From the NCBI GenBank assembly GCA_037042915.1, contig CM073198.1, positions 1,488,001 to 1,552,000 on the forward strand: a stretch of DNA of 64,000 bases, given 5' to 3'. This document shows, in pieces, positions 60,771 through 64,000 of the stretch. The position numbers and the translations under genes were made by a program. How positions within the stretch are numbered: position 1 is the stretch's first letter; every line of letters starts with the position of its first letter. Origin of the DNA: Auricularia sp. M13. Lineage: Eukaryota; Basidiomycota; Agaricomycetes; Auriculariales; Auriculariaceae. The notes below the pieces were generated by a model. That model was not told the DNA's origin and searched no databases. It saw only the letters and a program-made list of their open reading frames with translations.

Positions 60771-61848
60771 TTAGATGCGCGTGACGGACCATACGAGAGA
60801 TTCCCACGCGTTACCGTCTCCTCCTTGGTCGCCAGCCCCGCTATTATCGCCGGGCTGCTGGTCAAGCGAACGCAGTTCCGCCTCGACTCTCACGCTGCCA
60901 TCCTTGACGATATCGGCCCAGAGCTGTTTCCAGCTCTCAGGAGAATGCCGCCACGCATCGCGACCCTGTTGCATTCCCTGTGGCGTGCGCGCGCCAGCCT
61001 GCCACCCAAAAATCACGCTCCCTGGCTCGCTGCTGAGCAATGCCTCAACCCGACGCGCAAGCTCGCGCTGTTGCACCTCGTTGAACAGGTGAAAGAGCGC
61101 GCTAGCGTGAACAACACTCGCGCGGCGGCGGAGTGGCATCAAGTTCTCCTGCTCGGTGCAGGCTTTGATCGCGTCGTCCACGTTCAGCGGCGGGGATGTC
61201 GGGTCGAAGAAATGGTCATCGAAGACGTCGCCCTGCACGAATCGGATGGGGCATGTTGCGGGCGTGGAGCGGAAGAGCTCGTGGCCGAGCGCCCAAAACT
61301 CTGCGCGCAAGTCCGACGCAAGCACCTGGTGCGCGGGGAAGCTGTCCGCTACAGCCTTGCGAGCCTCGCTGCCAACTGCCTCAATTAGCCCCTGTATGAG
61401 CGAGCAATACCATAGACGTACAGCAGCAGCCGAGATCGAGCAGGATCGCACCAGGACGCTCGCGTCCCAGGCTTAGCGCATGCGCGTATGCCGGGAGACG
61501 CGAGATCTTCAGCCTGAACACCCCAATCAGCACATGGATTGCCCCGAATGCAAATGACACACTTGAGAAAGGCCATCTGGGGGATCACCCTGTGAGCCTG
61601 CGCGCCAACTGGCGGGAAGAAATTGTACATACGCGCCGGATGCACGGATATGGCCACACGCCATATGCGCGCCGCTGTACGTCGAGGATGTGTTGCTTGA
61701 GCTGTTGATCGTCGACAATGCCTGTCTGTTGCTTGAAAAAGGCCGCCTCCACGGGGCCGAGGTTATACTGCGATTCATCCAAAGAGTCTGCTGTCTGCGT
61801 TTTCCACCAAGGGTCGGCGTCCGTCGCATGGGTGATATCGCTCGGCAT
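60771..61848 (-). CDS. SAM-dependent methyltransferase, paralogue 3
   Basis: The start MPSDITHATDADPWW is at 61848. It keeps the family N-terminus (AAFFKQQTGIVDDQQLKQHI, CIRRV), then LKISRLPAYAHALSLGRE, LLDLGCC at the intron, and EARKAVADSFPAHQVLAS, FWALGHELFRSTPATCPI and ALFHLFNEVQQRELARRV. It ends SLVWSVTRI at 60771, convergent with paralogue 2 at 135 bp. It is closer to paralogue 1 than to paralogue 2 by eye. Confidence 0.8.
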
Positions 61849-62514
61849 GGTCGCAAGATCGATGGGTCGACCCGCCAATTGCCGATAATTAAAAGCGGGG
61901 GAAGACAGCGGCGCGAAGCTGGTAAAGCCGTAGGAACGAGGCAGAAAGTCCAGGCACAGCACCTAGAAGCATACCACAAGCCCGGGTGGGATACAATCTG
62001 TCTGCAAATATTCGGGATGACAAGGGTTCGTTAGGACGACAAATTTTCCTCGTGCTGAGTCGAACAAAATTCCAGACGCAGAAGATTAGGGAGTGCAGGT
62101 TAGATATCAGGCGAATGGATGGCAAGGACAAGGATCATTGTGCCTCGCAGTCAACGTCCTAACGATGCCCGAACATGCAGGTGTTCAGATAGAACTAGGG
62201 TGCTATTGCAGCACAAAAGCGCTGTTATGCAGGCAAGCAGGATCCGAGTATCGCGTGCTGAGACACCATCAGTGCAGAGGAACCGCAATCAGAGCACAGT
62301 GCTCTTTGGCATCCTCATTTTTTCGTTGTGGGGTATGTCGGCCGAACCACGTCGCAGACGAAAACGAGGCATAGTCTGAGCTCATCAAAGCTGAGAAAAC
62401 GTCGCAGACTCCAGCTAGACAGCGAGTAAAGCAACATCGAAGGTGTGAGAAGGGAACCAAGAGCGCAACGCGTTTCCGACTCCGACGCGACCGCGTTTCG
62501 CGCCGACGGCAACG
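61849..62514. other. Intergenic region between paralogue 3 and RAD50
   Basis: This holds the 5' flanks of two divergent genes. No further gene, RNA or repeat is recognised. Confidence 0.5.
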
Positions 62515-64000
62515 ATGGCGTCGCTCAACAAGCTGGCCATTCGCGGCATACGCAGCTTCGACGACAAGCAGATATCCGTCATTGAATTTTTTAGCCCGGT
62601 CACTGTCATCGTCGGCCACAACGGCTCTGGCAAGACCGTACGCACCCTGGCCGCTGCCGCCACATTTACTGATGCTGCCACTCGCACTGCAGACGATTAT
62701 CGAATGTCTCAAGTACGCTACTACGGGCGAGCAGCCCCCAAATACGCGCGGTGGAGCATTCATCCATGACCCTGTGCTGGCCAACGAGCGCGAAGTCAAG
62801 GCGCAGGTTAAATTACGCTTTAACGCCGCCAACGGCACCCGCATGCTGGCCGTCCGAAATCTCCAGGTCTCCAAGAAGAAGACGGGCGGTCTAACCATGA
62901 AGACGCTCGAAAATATTCTCAGCCTTGCTGACGGCGGCGACCACGGCGGAAAGGTGCGCAGCATTACCGAACATGCTTTACGGGATGCTCAAGCTTTATG
63001 CAGCGTGCTACAATTTCGACGAAGTGCGCTGAGATAGACGAAGAGATCCCGCATCTACTGGGTGTCTCAAAGAGCGTGCTCGAGAATGTCATATTCTGCC
63101 ATCAAGAGGACTCGTACTGGCCGCTGTCGGAGCCAGCAACGCTCAAGAAGAAATTCGACGACATATTCGAGGCTACCCGTTACACAAAGGCACTAGATGC
63201 TATCAAGAACTTGCGCAAGGAGCGTGTCGCAGAGCTCAAGACGGAGAAGGAGCGGCTCGAGAGCCTGGCAAAGGAGAAGGGCCATGCCGACAAGCTGCGC
63301 GGGAAGATAAACGACCTCACCTCGCAAATCGGGGCCAAAGAAATCCAGTACGAGGAGGTCGGCGCAGAGTACCAACGACAGACGCTTGCCTGCCAGCGCT
63401 TCTACGATGCGTCCAACAAGTTCAAGGAGACGTACCTCCAGGTGGAGAGTCTTACTAAAGAGTTGTCGCGTATCGAAGAGCTTGTGGCCAAGACGCGCGA
63501 GAACCTCACCATCGTCAGCGGTATGTTGTCGATGGTCGTGCGTACCTCATCTCTGACGCTTCTTTAGACTCGGACGAGGTGCTCGAGCAACGCATCAACA
63601 CGTTCAGTGAAACCCGCAACAACCTCAACCAGAAACAGCAGACCTTGCGCCGCCAGCAGCGCGAGCAAGAGGAGCTCATCGAGTCCCTGAATGCGTCTTT
63701 GAACGACATGAAGCAGGAGCGCGGCAAGCTGCAGGCGATGGCGGATGTACGTCTCCATCCATGCATAATGAATATTCAATCTCATCGCATTTAGGCGCAC
63801 GAAGAATCTCTCGGCAGGCGCGAAGAACTTGTCCGCCGCCTGAGCACAAAGTACAAGATCACTGGCTTTGACCGCACGGGCCTCGACCGCAAGGCGATCT
63901 TGACGTTCAGCGAGCGGCTGGAAGACCTGCAACTCCAGCGCCAGCGCGAGGTTGACGCGCTTACCAAGGAGGGCAAGGCCAAGAAGGAGGAGATGGATGC
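62515..64000 (+). CDS. RAD50: RAD50, N-terminal part (runs off the window)
   Basis: Rad50 is the SMC-like ATPase of the Mre11 complex in double-strand break repair and telomere upkeep. The start [15 protein letters not shown] is at 62515. Walker [17 protein letters not shown] is split by an intron (62638-62692). Exons follow at 62693-62953, 63004-63520, 63568-63746 and 63795 onward, all in phase (e.g. [11 protein letters not shown]). The Q-loop region [15 protein letters not shown] is present, and from about residue 200 the heptad-rich coiled coil begins ([17 protein letters not shown]). The zinc hook and C-terminal lobe lie beyond the right edge. No damage is seen. Confidence 0.92.

Overview
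The window reads as nuclear DNA of a basidiomycete fungus, most likely a mushroom-forming Agaricomycete. Introns are about 45-60 nt with GT/AG ends. The transposon families (GCM-finger MULE with a ubiquitin-peptidase-like domain, Helitron, Tad-like LINEs, chromodomain LTR elements) and the TET/JBP dioxygenase gene fit that lineage. The call rests on protein and structure recognition only; no database was searched.

About 1-52 kb is a transposon island. 0.5-3.5 kb: a pogo-type DNA transposon with TIRs and TA target duplication, inserted in a 24-bp tandem repeat. 3.55-8.3 kb: a tyrosine-recombinase fossil, then a LINE whose 5' part lies inverted against its 3' end. 8.4-11.3 kb: two spliced genes of unknown function, each ending in a GTGCGCA-rich repeat. 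11.3-24.1 kb: a large MULE gene (GCM finger, transposase, USP-like peptidase, PHD-like finger) split by a young non-autonomous LTR element, with a related solo LTR just upstream; 21-bp-phased GTGCGCA arrays lie on both sides. 24.3-44.5 kb: a block of minus-strand genes (unknown alanine-rich protein, GRF-type zinc-finger protein, TET/JBP dioxygenase, KKKSKKS-tailed protein, Helitron Rep and helicase), cut by a MULE-like MITE, a hAT-like element with a nested MITE, a higher-order satellite and a solo LTR. 44.8-45.2 kb: a 22-bp-phased CACCTTAA array. 45.4-52.0 kb: a full-length LINE with both ORFs open, an RNase H domain between endonuclease and reverse transcriptase, and a single TGA-CGG stop between ORF1 and ORF2.

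From 52 to 64 kb the sequence is compact host genome: a SET/MYND protein gene divergent from the Qb-SNARE VTI1, an intron-containing tRNA-Pro(CGG), an M3 oligopeptidase, three methyltransferase paralogues in alternating orientation, and the 5' part of RAD50 running off the right edge.

The most unusual items are the LINE with internal RNase H and TGA-CGG junction, the two families of helically phased arrays with constant cores and variable spacers, the TET/JBP gene inside the minus-strand block, and the non-autonomous LTR element with a sense chromodomain ORF facing an antisense zinc-cluster ORF.
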